Below, piece by piece: positions 46,966 to 56,850 of a DNA stretch of 64,000 nt. How positions within the stretch are numbered: the stretch's first letter is position 1; the number at the start of each line of letters is the position of its first letter. This stretch comes from Opisthocomus hoazin. Lineage: Eukaryota > Chordata > Aves > Opisthocomiformes > Opisthocomidae. The translations under genes and the position numbers were made by a program. The DNA lies in the NCBI RefSeq assembly GCF_030867145.1, contig NC_134414.1, forward strand, positions 126,864,465 to 126,928,464, in the 5' to 3' direction. A model generated the notes under the pieces. It saw only the letters and a program-made list of their open reading frames with translations, was not told the DNA's origin and made no database searches.

Positions 46966-48666
46966 CTTCGCCGAAATGACATGGCACAAGGATGTGTGAA
47001 ACGGCTTGAGGGTTCAAAGCCTGATACCTAGCAGGTAGAGCAAGGTGTAGGAGACCTGCTGTGAACCTAACTGTAATGCCTGCTGGGGACTGTCCTCTTC
47101 TAAGCTATTGCCGGAACCACATGCAGGCATTGCCTGGGGAACCACTACTGTCCAAGGGCCAGAATGATGCCAGCAGGTATATTAACATCCTCAGCCTAGA
47201 CTAAACATGAACAACCTAGCCTTGCCAAGCCATGTTTCACTGACTGAGCCTGCTCCTGCTTCAGGCACCTGTCCAGTCACAGCACCCAAGTGTAGTTCTC
47301 ATCTGGCACACAGCGAAGGGGCTTTGAAACTCTGCAAGGCAGAACCTGCACTTTTTAGTGCTCTCTTTGTCTGGTCACTCTCTGATCAGCTCCAGCGGGT
47401 GATCCCAGACCTCTGCCTCAAGGTCTGCTTAGTATAAGCTCATTTGTGTTTGGAATGGTTGCTCTAGAACAAAGATACATCTTTCTTGTCAGCATTGCAC
47501 CTTTTTCTTCCAATTCTTTAAAAAAATGTAATTAAGAACCAACTCCTCACTCTTTAACTTCCAAGTTGGCCTGAAAATTCGACAGAAAATTTCACTTCTG
47601 AATTGTTTATAGGATCAATGGAAAGCTTACATGCATGTTACAATGGAGTAATATTTGGGGTGTAAGAAGTGTTTGTTTCTCTGTCTTCTCAGTGAAGACT
47701 TTTGTGTCTCTGGCAGTATCAAATTTACCAGACCAACTCCTCTTAACAGCAGATGTTGTAGGTCCAAATTCACAATATATAGGTCTGATACTCCTGGAAA
47801 CATTTCTTTACCTGCTATCTCATTATCATCATGAAGCAAGTATCTAAATACTCAGGAACTGAGTTAATGTGTGCCAGCATTTCTAAACATATTAGAAAAT
47901 TTAAAGCCAGACACCGCATTTTGATCTAGTTGAGTGAGAGTGAAACTACCAATGACCTTCGAATTTCTGTGATTTCCAAAGCCTAAGGCCTGCCCCTTTT
48001 TCTAATTTTTTTCCTTTCTGTTCTTAGTAATTAAGACCAGAATGTCAGTTGTTCCATGATCAGGGCATCACACGTACAAGGACACTACACTGACTGCAAT
48101 TTCTCCTTAATTCATCATTAGGAAGCAGACTTACATGCCAAGTTTGAGTGCATTTCTCCATCATCTTACACTGTTTGTCTTAAAAATACGAAGAGTGTGC
48201 TGTGACCAGAAGAAAGCGCTTCACTTGAGGACATGTCACTTTGCCTGAGTGGGTTTCTCTCCAAAATGCCTCTTCTGCCAAAAATACTCCGAGCACACTT
48301 ACACGCAACACTTTTGTGGCCCTCCATGAAAATGAGAAAGACTAGTGAATTACTTCTGCTGAGACATCTGCCTGAAAGCAAACTGCAAGCAGCATGTCCT
48401 GCTCTGCTTGGATCCTCCCCTCACAGTTTGTAGTCTTGTATTGTTCCTTGGTAGTCACAGTGGGAAAACAGCTCCTAAAATTACATGCGACTGAGGCAAC
48501 CTCTAATAACTGCACACACATTATGATAAAGTTTACTTGTCCATTATGGCGGTCTCAGACTCCCTAATGGTACCCCAACAAAGCATCATTCTTTTCTGCA
48601 GATGACCAGACCTTATTATGGGCTCTGTTAAAATGGTTGGTTTCCATGCATCAGTGACTCACCACT
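46966..48666. other. region between the CR1 and the last CD200 coding exon
   Basis: No separate gene is seen. Because the CD200-like gene runs on the minus strand and its stop is at 48667, this stretch should include its 3' untranslated region. I did not find a clear minus-strand AATAAA here, so the transcript end is unknown. Confidence 0.4.
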
Positions 48667-48779
48667 TCAACACCTCCTGCATATCCTCCTCCTCCAGCAC
48701 AGCACGATCAGAATCAGAACGATGATGACAATTAAAATGCCCACAGTAATCGCCAGCCAAAGCAATGAGGATACCACTT
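48667..48779 (-). CDS. CD200: CD200-like exon: transmembrane segment, tail and stop
   Basis: The exon follows the acceptor TTTTCACAG (48780-48781 is the AG) and encodes EVVSSLLWLAIT, then a run of Ile/Val/Leu and a CWRRRICRRC tail ending in TGA at 48669-48667. A good donor-like GTGAGT follows a few bases after the stop, so the 3' untranslated region may be spliced or the site may be unused. Confidence 0.85.
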
Positions 48780-51700
48780 CTGTGAAAACAGAACAAAAAA
48801 TACACCAAACCAAGTTAGTTTATATAGGAAAAAGAGCAAAAAGAGCCAAGAGTACGTCTGATTCATGACAATGGTCCTTCATCAAGATTGTGCAAGTTAT
48901 TGCTAAGCTACACAGAAACAGCAATTGCTCAAAAGAGTGAATGTGTGTATCTGCAAAGACAAACCCGCTTGTCAACAGAAAATGCTTTGTGAAGAAAAGA
49001 TGCATTCATGTTCATCCACGGCAAAGAAAACTGTCATGCCCATACCCAGTATGGTAGCTGGCATGTGTACATAAGCAGAACTTTATACAATTGTTGACAC
49101 TTTCTGAAGAGTTTTTTTGTTCATCCACAATTGGAGTTTTTTGTTTATAAAGTAAAAGTTATTCCTTTTACTGTAAAACACTTATCACTGTCACAAAGGC
49201 TAAATTAACTTTCAGAGAAGATGGGCTATGTTTTGATGCCTGCAAGTAGTTCTACCCAACATCTGAGTGTAAACATCCCTCCCTGCTTAGACATTAGCCA
49301 CTTCATTTGACCGCCATCCATCAACGTGACAACACAAAGGCTTATTTCAATGCTTGCTGAAGTTAGCTGGAAAACTTTCTGAATTAAAATTTATTTGAGT
49401 CAAGCCAAAACTGCCATGTCTTTTAACAAATCTAGATTGAATTATTCATTTGACTTTCTCTTTCTTTAAAACAGGAGATTGTTAAAACAATAAGCTGTTA
49501 GCTGATTTTTACTTCTCCTACCAAGGAATAACAACAGTCTTAGTTTCCTGCTTTCAGAGACACACATTTTCTTCTTAAAAGTCCAAAAGAAAAGAATATT
49601 GCATTTGAGACAAAACAGAAAGATTTATTATGCTTTTGTAATTATTGTCACTCAGAATTAAGAACTAGATTGCTTTTGAATTTTTGAAGCGAAGACATAA
49701 AAAGTCAGACCTTACTCTTTACTACTATTCCTAGAACAGTCACTTCTTGAGCATGTAATTTGGGAATTAACCCACAATCTCAAGCTCCTTTTCCTGTCTT
49801 CCTAATTGCCAAGTGGTCTTCCTTTTAAGGCTCTGGATTTGGAGAGACGTGAATTTTAAATCACCTAAATTAACGTTCCTGTGTGAACTGAGAACGGTAC
49901 TTCAGCTTTTAATGTTTCTATTTCTCACCCATAGAACCAGTGTGAAAGTCATTCCAGCAGAACAGAATGTTGGAAGAAGAAATAAATTAGCACTACAAGG
50001 TATTCAGATGTTACATTGATGTATTTAAGATATCCCCATAAAATCAATGTAAGTATCTTCAGTTGATCACCTTCCTGTCTTTCTGAAAATACTGCTCCTC
50101 CCTGACTACTACTGCGATGCACGTGGGTCTTAGCAAAAATTTCAGAGAAAATAAAACATGATACACAGGTTAACTGTACCAATACAATGTAGTAAGTTCA
50201 TCTGAAACATTTGTTAATTATTGTTCAGAGATAGTTTGATATTAATTTCAAAACATCCACTTCAGTGTTCATTCAGCGACCCACAGAGTTTTTACTTCAT
50301 CTAGATAGATACTAGGCAACAAATATTTATACCTATCTTGAAACCGTTAAAGAAACTATGAAGGCCTGTCTGAAAACTGAAGTTTGACTTGCTGCAAAAC
50401 GCACGATGCCTCTAAAACCCATAGCTCCCTAGCTGACCAGTTTGGCTTTTTTCCCCTCTTGGCGAGGACCCCAATATGTTATCTCAAAGACAGCAATGAA
50501 CGCAAAGTAGGATTTCCTTTCTTCTTACTCGGCACATACACACTTCACTCCCTCCCCTTCCCAGCAGATTCCTATCCAAACATGCTATTGCAAAACACAG
50601 AGGCCAAGAGAACGCTATCTAGTAGCTCATATTGTTCACCTACCTCCTTTCATTCTCACAGGCAATTCCATTTTTTCATTCGTGTTGCTTACTCTGCAGG
50701 TCAAGTCACCGATGCTCTGAGTGTTGTAGATCTCCAGTTTACTGGTGATGGACACCATCCCATTGGTGTGCCTGACTATCTCCTGTGTAGGAGTAGTATT
50801 GAACAAGTTGTTCCAGGTGATGGTGGGCTCTGGGAGGCCAACAGCTTTACAGGTGGCTATCAAATGACCTTCAGAAATGTTGTAATGGACAGATGCATTG
50901 AGACCTACCAACACACAGATAAGACAATCCATTACCACAATGAGTACACGGTCATAAGCAGTAATAGCAGTTTAACTATGATCAATCAGAGCAAAGCTTA
51001 CTGGATTCGCACTGGGCCCCACAGCACAGGAATGAAAAAAAGAGTTCTTTGGGTCAGGTCCCCGCCATGATTCAATACTCCTTTCCTTATACTGAAGTTA
51101 TATACCCCAAAGGTTTCACTCAACCTGAAATCCCAGGTTTTAAAATAATCCATTAAAGTAAAAACAGTTCTTGGTCTGTGCTGTTCTCCTATCTGCTAAT
51201 CCCCTATCAACAGTAGAGTTCGGCACAGCAGCTCACAGCACTGGGGTTGCACCAAGAGCAAACTGCAACAGGCAGTGCTGGTTTGCCCACATTCCAGCTG
51301 GGGCTGTTCGGCAGCTTACAAAGAAAGATCCCATTCCTTGCTTTTTAGCTGCTACTCACAGAATGACAGACAAGGACAGCCCAGAGCCAAGACCACCACA
51401 ACATACTTGAATATGACCCCACAGTCTTGCCCACAGCAGTAACACTGTTTCTACACCATGTTCCACCGAAGGATGCTCCTACCACTGCAGTTCCTGAGTC
51501 CTCTCAAGGAAATGCTGTGGGTGAGAAAACACCTCCTTTCCCACTAGAGACATATCCCGGCAAAGAACCATACCGAAGACGCTCAGGCAGGTACGTCCCG
51601 AGGAGGAGCCGAAAGGGAAAGCATTGAAGAGACACAGGTAACACCCTGAATCATCCATTCTAGTGTCCCAGAAAGTGATGCTTGTCTCATTGAGTACCAA

Positions 51701-53166
51701 ACTTGTGAAATTCATTCGGTCCTGATAGGGCTCGTGAATCTTTAGTCCTTTTATGGTACTGTACGTTGCTATATTATGGCGTGAGTTTTCAGAGTCCTTT
51801 TGCCATGTCACTTGAAGAACATCCTTGTGTTCTTTCAGGGCACAGCTGAGAGTCACGTTGTCGCCCACCTTCACGTTTCGGTGTTCTGCCTGTGGAACCA
51901 CTACAATAACATGAAGTAGTTAGTGAAATGAGCAGATATCACACATATTCATAAGCCTAATACTGATTCTAAGGCCTGGATTACCCACAGACACAACAAT
52001 TCCATCAATTACATATAGTTTCTATGGTCTTCCCCCACTAAAAAGTCCTTCTCCTGCATCTTCTTAGAAATCAATGAAGTTACGTTGATTTACATTGGCT
52101 GATGCTCTGGCTTTCTTCTAAACTGTTTCAAAGAAAAAGACATACTCTATTTCTGTACCCATCCCTGCTGACTTCCCACGTCAGTTTTATTAAATCAGCT
52201 CATGGCTTCCCATTCTCAGCAAAGACACAATTTTTGTTTCCTAAAAGCTAGAGGAAGACTGAATGCACAAAGGAAGTGCATCCCCAGCCATTCTCAGAGA
52301 TCTGAGCAGCAAAACGGGCTAAAGAGAATTTCTGGACTACACAGCTTCAGAGTCCACAGTGCATTGGAGAGGGAGTGTCCTGGGTTCGGCCAGGACAGGG
52401 TTAATTTTCACCAGGAGCCAGGAGGGGACACAGCCGGGCAGGCTGACCCAACCTGGCCAAGCAGAACAGGGTATTCCATACCATGTGCCGCCATGCTGGG
52501 TTCTGGTTGGGAGAAGCTGGGTGGCGGGAAGGCAGTTGCGGGTTCAGGAGCGCGCATGCGGCAGCGGGCGGTGAGAGTGGCTCTGTGCGTTCTGCTGTCT
52601 GTGTTGTGTTTTCTCCTTATCTGTATCGTTGTTACTGTTCCCTTTGATCGCTGTTCTAATAAACTGCCCTTATCCCAACCCACCAGTTTTTTCCTGTTTC
52701 TTTCCATTCTCCTCCCCACCCCAGCGGGTGGAGGGGCGGCAGAGCAGCGCGTGGCCCTTTTGTTGCTGGCCACGGCCAAAGTATAACAGGAAGGGAAAGA
52801 AAAAGAGATTTGTTCCCATGGGGAAGATCCACTATGTGAAACTGAACTCAGGTGAACAACAGCGTCCAGTGTCATTGTAGATACGGGATGCTGCACGTTC
52901 CTCCCATCTCCAAATGCTGCTCCAGGAGGTCTTGTGTCACATCTGCCAGTTCCATGGCTATGCCTTAGCTGACTTACGTTTGTGAAACGGCATCAGCAAT
53001 CTGCATTTCACCTATTTTTCCCCTCTTACTCTGACTCAGTTGAAGCCTCAGGAATCAGAAACCAGTTCCCCAACCGTTTCCAGGCAGATTTCAGGAAATT
53101 CAACTTACCACTCGCCTTTCCAACCCCAGCACAAGCCAGACACAAAACGAGAGCTTGGAAAGTCAT
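48667..53166 (-). CDS. CD200: CD200-like membrane glycoprotein (4 coding exons, 252 aa)
   Basis: CD200 (OX-2) is a cell-surface ligand of the CD200 receptor that restrains myeloid cells. On the minus strand I join 53166-53109, 51900-51574, 50904-50644 and 48779-48667. All junctions have GT/AG and all three introns are in phase 1, giving 252 codons and a stop. Residues 1-19 form a signal peptide. About 20-128 is a V-type Ig domain with Cys39, Trp52 and Cys106 in DDSGCYLC; LCLFNAFPFG after it strongly resembles mammalian CD200. About 129-215 is a C2-type Ig domain with Cys147, Trp159 and Cys198. Residues 221-243 span the membrane, and the nine-residue tail is basic with two Cys and no signalling motif, as expected for CD200. 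There are several N-glycosylation sequons, for example Asn34, Asn83, Asn90, Asn131 and Asn137. A CD200 paralogue is the main alternative. Upstream non-coding sequence and the CpG island suggest a further 5' exon. Confidence 0.88.
48780..50643 (-). other. CD200: CD200-like intron between C2 and transmembrane exons
   Basis: AT-rich intron of 1864 bp with GT (50643-50642) and AG (48781-48780) ends on the minus strand. I recognise no repeat or other gene in it. Confidence 0.8.
50644..50904 (-). CDS. CD200: CD200-like exon: C2-type Ig domain
   Basis: This 261-bp exon has acceptor GTTGGTAG and donor GGAG|GTAGGT. It encodes a C2-set Ig fold with Cys in LIATCKAVG, Trp in PTITWNN and the second Cys in GDLTCRVSN. 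Entry and exit are both phase 1, so it is a symmetric, self-contained domain exon. An overlapping plus-strand frame of 228 codons (50384-51070) is only its antisense. Confidence 0.9.
50905..51573 (-). other. CD200: CD200-like intron between the two Ig exons
   Basis: 669-bp intron with GT (51573-51572) and AG (50906-50905) on the minus strand. No repeat is recognised. Confidence 0.8.
51574..51900 (-). CDS. CD200: CD200-like exon: V-type Ig domain
   Basis: This 327-bp exon is phase 1 at both ends, with acceptor TTATTGTAG and donor TTCG|GTATGG. It encodes VVPQAEHRNVKVGDNVTLSC at its start, Trp in VTWQKDS, and the J-like end SSGRTCLSVF. The CLFNAF stretch after the second Ig Cys is the most CD200-specific part. 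This is the domain by which CD200 contacts its receptor. Confidence 0.92.
51901..53108 (-). other. CD200: CD200-like intron containing a solo LTR
   Basis: 1208-bp intron between the signal-peptide exon and the V exon. About one third of it is a solo ERVL LTR (52376-52788) lying antisense to the gene. Confidence 0.8.
52376..52788 (+). repeat. solo LTR of the same ERVL family as the provirus
   Basis: 413 bp starting TGTCCTGGGTTCGGCCAGGA and ending ATAACA, clearly homologous over its whole length to the provirus LTRs but with many substitutions and small indels. It is flanked by GGGAG (52371-52375) and GGAAG (52789-52793), an imperfect 5-bp duplication, as expected of an older insertion that lost its interior by LTR-LTR recombination. 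It has a canonical AATAAA at 52658-52663 that the younger LTRs lack. It points opposite to the CD200-like gene. Confidence 0.92.
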
Positions 53167-53190
53167 TTTGGAAAGGAAAATCTGCTTCAC
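53109..53190 (-). CDS. CD200: CD200-like exon: start codon and signal peptide
   Basis: 82-bp exon with acceptor ATCTTTCTTCAG (AG at 53192-53191) and donor GAGTG|GTAAGT. It holds 24 bases of 5' untranslated sequence, the ATG at 53166-53164 in an AAA context, and a peptide of 19 residues with a hydrophobic core (FQALVLCLACAGVG) ending in small residues suited to signal peptidase. One base remains and completes a Val codon with the next exon. Because it has an acceptor, a non-coding exon must lie upstream. Confidence 0.85.
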
Positions 53191-54211
53191 CTGAAGAAAG
53201 ATAAGGAGAGACACGTGACTCAATAACAGACAATCTTCTGGTGATATCAATGTCTCCGGGAAGCAAACATTAATGCTAGCTTTACCGTGTGAGAAAAACA
53301 TATTTCTGAGGGCAGATGGAGAGTTTTGACAGGTCTCATTACACAACACAAAGTGCTTTGATCAAGGTGGGAAAAAAAATGCACAATGGAAATTGGCATT
53401 AATCCACCAGAAGCGCAACATCCTGGTTGTCCAGGACTAGCTGCAGCTAGGGAAAGAGGTAGGGTTAGCTCATGAGATCAAGGGGTAAATTGAAAGCAAC
53501 TTCTTCGAGGACTTCAGGACTTCCCGTCTGTCCAAAATTGCATGAATTGGGGAACTTTTGGGGCATATTGCACCTGCTACATACATACACTTCCAAGGGG
53601 GAAACGGGTAAAAATAAGGTTGTGTTGCTGCTTTCCCTAGTGAACAGCTATTGATCTGCTCCCTGTTCCCTCAGTCGGTTAGTATTGCCATAATACGACT
53701 GAATTGTAGACCTGCCTGTAACTGAAGCTGGCATCATATTTAAGTGGAAACACTATTTCGCATAAAATACCTCTGTAACACACATCACCTACACCTGAGC
53801 TTTTTGCCAATGTCTGCAAAACCAGCTGATGCTGCTTGGAAGTGTCTTCTGTCAAGAACACAAGCAAAGCCCAATTTTTTAAAGATTTTCACAACATGCA
53901 AAAAATAGTAGAGGGAATCAACTGCGAAGCATTTTCTATGCTCTCATAGGGCTTAGAAAAGGAGGACTGATGAATCAATAAATTAATTAGAAGGAGAAAA
54001 AAAAGTCTGTTTAAAAAACAAATTCCCAAACAAGCACACAACACATACACACACAACCAGTAGCCTGCCTTTAAAGGCTAAGCGTGCTGTGCTAAAACAA
54101 CTCCTGATGCAACCCCGCAGTTACTAAGCATGAACACAGACCAAGCTCTTATGTGTAAAATAATGAAACAAGAAATCATCAGCAACAAGCTGAGTGAATA
54201 ATGAGAACATT
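53191..54211 (-). other. CD200: first part of the CD200-like 5' intron
   Basis: Presumed intron between the signal-peptide exon and the CpG island. No gene or repeat is recognised in this part. Confidence 0.5.
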
Positions 54212-54371
54212 CAGATAGTACAGAGTAGCCAGATGGTTACAGTTACAGCTAGTAAGTACACTTACAGTTACAGATAGTTGCAGCTACAGTAGCCAGATAA
54301 TACAGCGTGGCCAGATGGTTACAGTTAGTAAGTACAGTTACAGAAGCCAGATAATACAGAGTAGTCAGATA
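54212..54371. repeat. small tandem repeat (AGATA..ACAG..CC units)
   Basis: Units beginning AGATAGTACAG / AGATAATACAG and containing AGATGGTTACAGTTA and AGTAAGTACA start at 54212, 54295 and 54349. About two and a half imperfect copies of variable length are present. The block lies just before the nested CR1 pair. Confidence 0.7.
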
Positions 54372-54435
54372 CTTGAGGATGGCTCTAAGAAGTCCAGACA
54401 GATATTCCCAAAAGCAGGCAGAAATGAAGGGCCAG

Positions 54436-55285
54436 CATAGAATCATAGAATTATAGAAAGTTTTGGGTCGGAAGGGACCCCTAGAGGTCATCTAGTCCAA
54501 CCCCCACGCAGCGAGCAGGGACACCGCTAACTAGATCAAGTTGCTCAGAGCCCTGTCCAACCTGATCTTGAATGTTTCCAGGGATGGGGCCTCCACTGCC
54601 TCTCTGGACAACCCGTTCCAGTGTTTCACCATCCTCATTGTAAAGAATTTCTTCCTTATATCCAGCCTAAACCTACCCTGTTTTAGTTTAAAACCATTAC
54701 GCCTCAGAATCACAGAATCACAGAATGGTAGGGGTTGGAAGGGACCTCTGTGGGTCATCTAGTCCAACCCTCCTGCCGAAGCAGGGTCACCTACAGCAGG
54801 CTGCACAGGACCTTGTCCAGGCGGGTCTTGAATATCTCCAGAGAAGGAGACTCCACAGCCTCCCTGGGCAGCCTGTTCCAGTGCTCCGTCACCCTCAGAG
54901 GGAAGAAGTTCTTCCTCATGTTCAGACGGAACTTCCTGTGCTTCAGTTTGTGCCCATTGCCCCTTGTCCTGTCACTGGGCACTACTGAAAAGAGCTTGGC
55001 CCCATCCCCCTGACACCCACCCTTCAGATATTTGTAAGTATATATTAGGTCTCCTCGCAGCCTTCTCTTCATCAGGCTGAACAAGCCCAGACTTGCTCGT
55101 CCTGTCACTGTTATCTCTACTAAAAAGATTGTCCCCATCTTTCCTATAGGCCCCCTTCAGGTACTGGAAGGCTGCAATCGGGTCTCCCCGCAGCCTTCTC
55201 TTCTCCAGGCTGAACAAGCCCAACTCTCTCAGCCCGTCCTCACAGGAGAGGTGCTCCAGCCCTCGGATCATTTTTGTAGCCCTTG
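54436..55285 (-). repeat. older CR1 3'-end copy, split by a nested CR1
   Basis: The left part (54436-54704) begins CATAGAATCATAGAATTATAG, continues with GGTCGGAAGGGACC and CATCTAGTCCAACCCCC, and encodes on the minus strand an ORF2 tail ([29 protein letters not shown]). It stops at AAAACCATTACGCC. The matching continuation of the same CR1 reappears at about 55096 and runs to about 55285, where it covers the earlier ORF2 part. The space between is filled by a different CR1. Confidence 0.8.
54705..55095 (-). repeat. younger CR1 fragment nested in an older CR1
   Basis: It begins CAGAATCACAGAATCACAG and closely matches the 43-kb and 15-kb copies through the same ORF2 tail ([31 protein letters not shown]). 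It ends near 55095 after GAACAAGCCCAG, a 5' truncation. It sits exactly where the outer CR1 is interrupted, in the same orientation. Confidence 0.85.
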
Positions 55286-55553
55286 CAAGCAAGCCAGAGA
55301 GAAATTTCGAGCTATGGAAGTATTTAAAACCAGCGAAAGCTGTGCCGCACCTGCAGGAAAGCGCAATGTTCGGTACCGGCCCCCTATCTCGCTGCTGTAT
55401 CACCCGCACAGCCCGCAGCACACCGCTGCTCGCACCCGCTGCGGCGACGAGATTTCTCACCGCGGGGAGCCAGGCTGTCCTGCAACTACCCCGGTCGCCA
55501 AAAAAGTCCCTTTAGGTCACAAGCCCAACCTAGAGGGCTACAAGGGAAAAATA

Positions 55554-55578
55554 AAGAAGAAGAAGAAGAAGAAGAAAA
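55554..55578 (+). repeat. (GAA)n microsatellite
   Basis: About seven AAG/GAA triplets in a row at the left edge of the CpG island. Confidence 0.85.
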
Positions 55579-55599
55579 AAGAATCTTCCGAGACCAGGG

Positions 55600-56850
55600 C
55601 ACGCAAAGAGCTCCCCCTCCGCTGCGCCGCCCCCTCCCAAACCGCACCTCAGCGGGCTCCCGCCTCGCCGCCCGCACCCCCCTGCCGCACCCCCTGCTCC
55701 TCCGCCACCGTCCGCAGAACTCCTCCGGCTTTCGACAGCCTTCGCACCCCTGGCCGCCGGCGCCCACAGCCACCGGGCGCTGCTCGGCCCCGCCGGCCCC
55801 TGCCCTCACGGCAGCCTCAGCCGGCGGCTGCTGGCCCCGGGGACGCTCCCGCTCAGAAGGGGGCTGGGGGGGAAGGGTCGGCCGCGCCCCCCGCAGCACC
55901 CCGAAACAGCCGGGAGCCGCTTCCGCGCTCGACGCGACCCCGCCGCCCGGAGCCGGCCCCGAAATCCCGCGCCTGGGGCCGCCTCCCCCCATCCTGGGGC
56001 CGAACTTTCCCGGGGATGAGCCTGCGGGCCTGGCGGGGGGGGTGGGCACCGGCCCCTCTCCCCAGCCCCGCTCCGGGCTGCCGCTCCAGCTTCCCGCCCC
56101 CCCGGCGGGGTCCCCGCGGCGCCCATGGCGGCTGCCCGGCGTCCAGCCCGCACGGACACCCACCTCTGACCTCCCCGCCAGCCGCACCCCGGGCCGGCAA
56201 CCGCGGCCGGGAGGAGCGGGCAGGGCGGCGAGAGCGGTGCTTACCCACGGCCGATCACCTGGAAGCGGGGAAGGAGGGAGCAAACGTGCCCGCCGGCCGC
56301 GGGGACACGGAAACCACCCGCCCCGCCCCGCCGCCACCGCCCCTGCGGGAAGCGCCCCGCCCCGCGCCGCCTTGTCCCGTCGGTGGCGGTGGCTCTGCCG
56401 GCCGGCGGGAAGCGGCCGCCGGTACCGGTAAAGCAGCGAGCGAGCGGCCGCCCCCCGCTCATCCCCTGCTTTGCGCCGGGAGCGCGGCGCGGACACCCCC
56501 CACTTTCCCTTTCCCCCCAGGGTTATTAACACCAACCCAATTAACAAATTGCCCTCGGAAGAACAAATTAATAAGACCGGACGCCGCCGCTGGCTTAAAG
56601 CGAGCGGGCGGCGAAGCCGGAGGCGCGGGGAGGTGTCGGCGGGGCGCGGCGCGGCGTCGGTTGCAGCCGCGCTGCGGGCCGGGCGGCCGTGGGGACGGGC
56701 AGCGCCGGCCGCGGGTGCCTTCCGCGGGGTGCCGGGGTGCGGCCCAGCCAGCGGCCCCCGCGCCCTCAGCGCGTCCTGCCCCGCTTCAGTGCCAGGGCAG
56801 CGGAAGTCCCGCCAGCCACCGGTTTTAATTACAGGTTTCCGTGCCACCGG
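55600..56850 (-). promoter_or_regulatory. CpG island, probable promoter of the CD200-like gene
   Basis: About 1.25 kb of very GC-rich, CpG-dense sequence with many GC-box-like CCCCGCCCC strings, sharply different from the AT-rich DNA around it. On the minus strand a good splice donor GTGG|GTAAGC ends a likely non-coding exon at 56245. The next suitable acceptor I found is that of the signal-peptide exon at 53190. This links the island to the CD200-like gene about 3 kb downstream. Long frames on both strands (for example 525 codons on plus, 453 on minus) come from the lack of AT-rich stops and are not taken as genes. The island could also start a plus-strand transcript. Confidence 0.7.

Noticed and set aside
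50384-51070. 228-codon plus-strand frame
   Set aside because: It lies antisense to the C2-type Ig exon of the CD200-like gene, whose splice sites and Ig residues are convincing on the minus strand.
55251-56828. 525-codon plus-strand frame and 453-codon minus-strand frame (55486-56847) in the CpG island
   Set aside because: Both overlap across the same GC-rich DNA, are Pro/Arg/Gly/Ala-rich without domains, and are expected where stop codons are rare.
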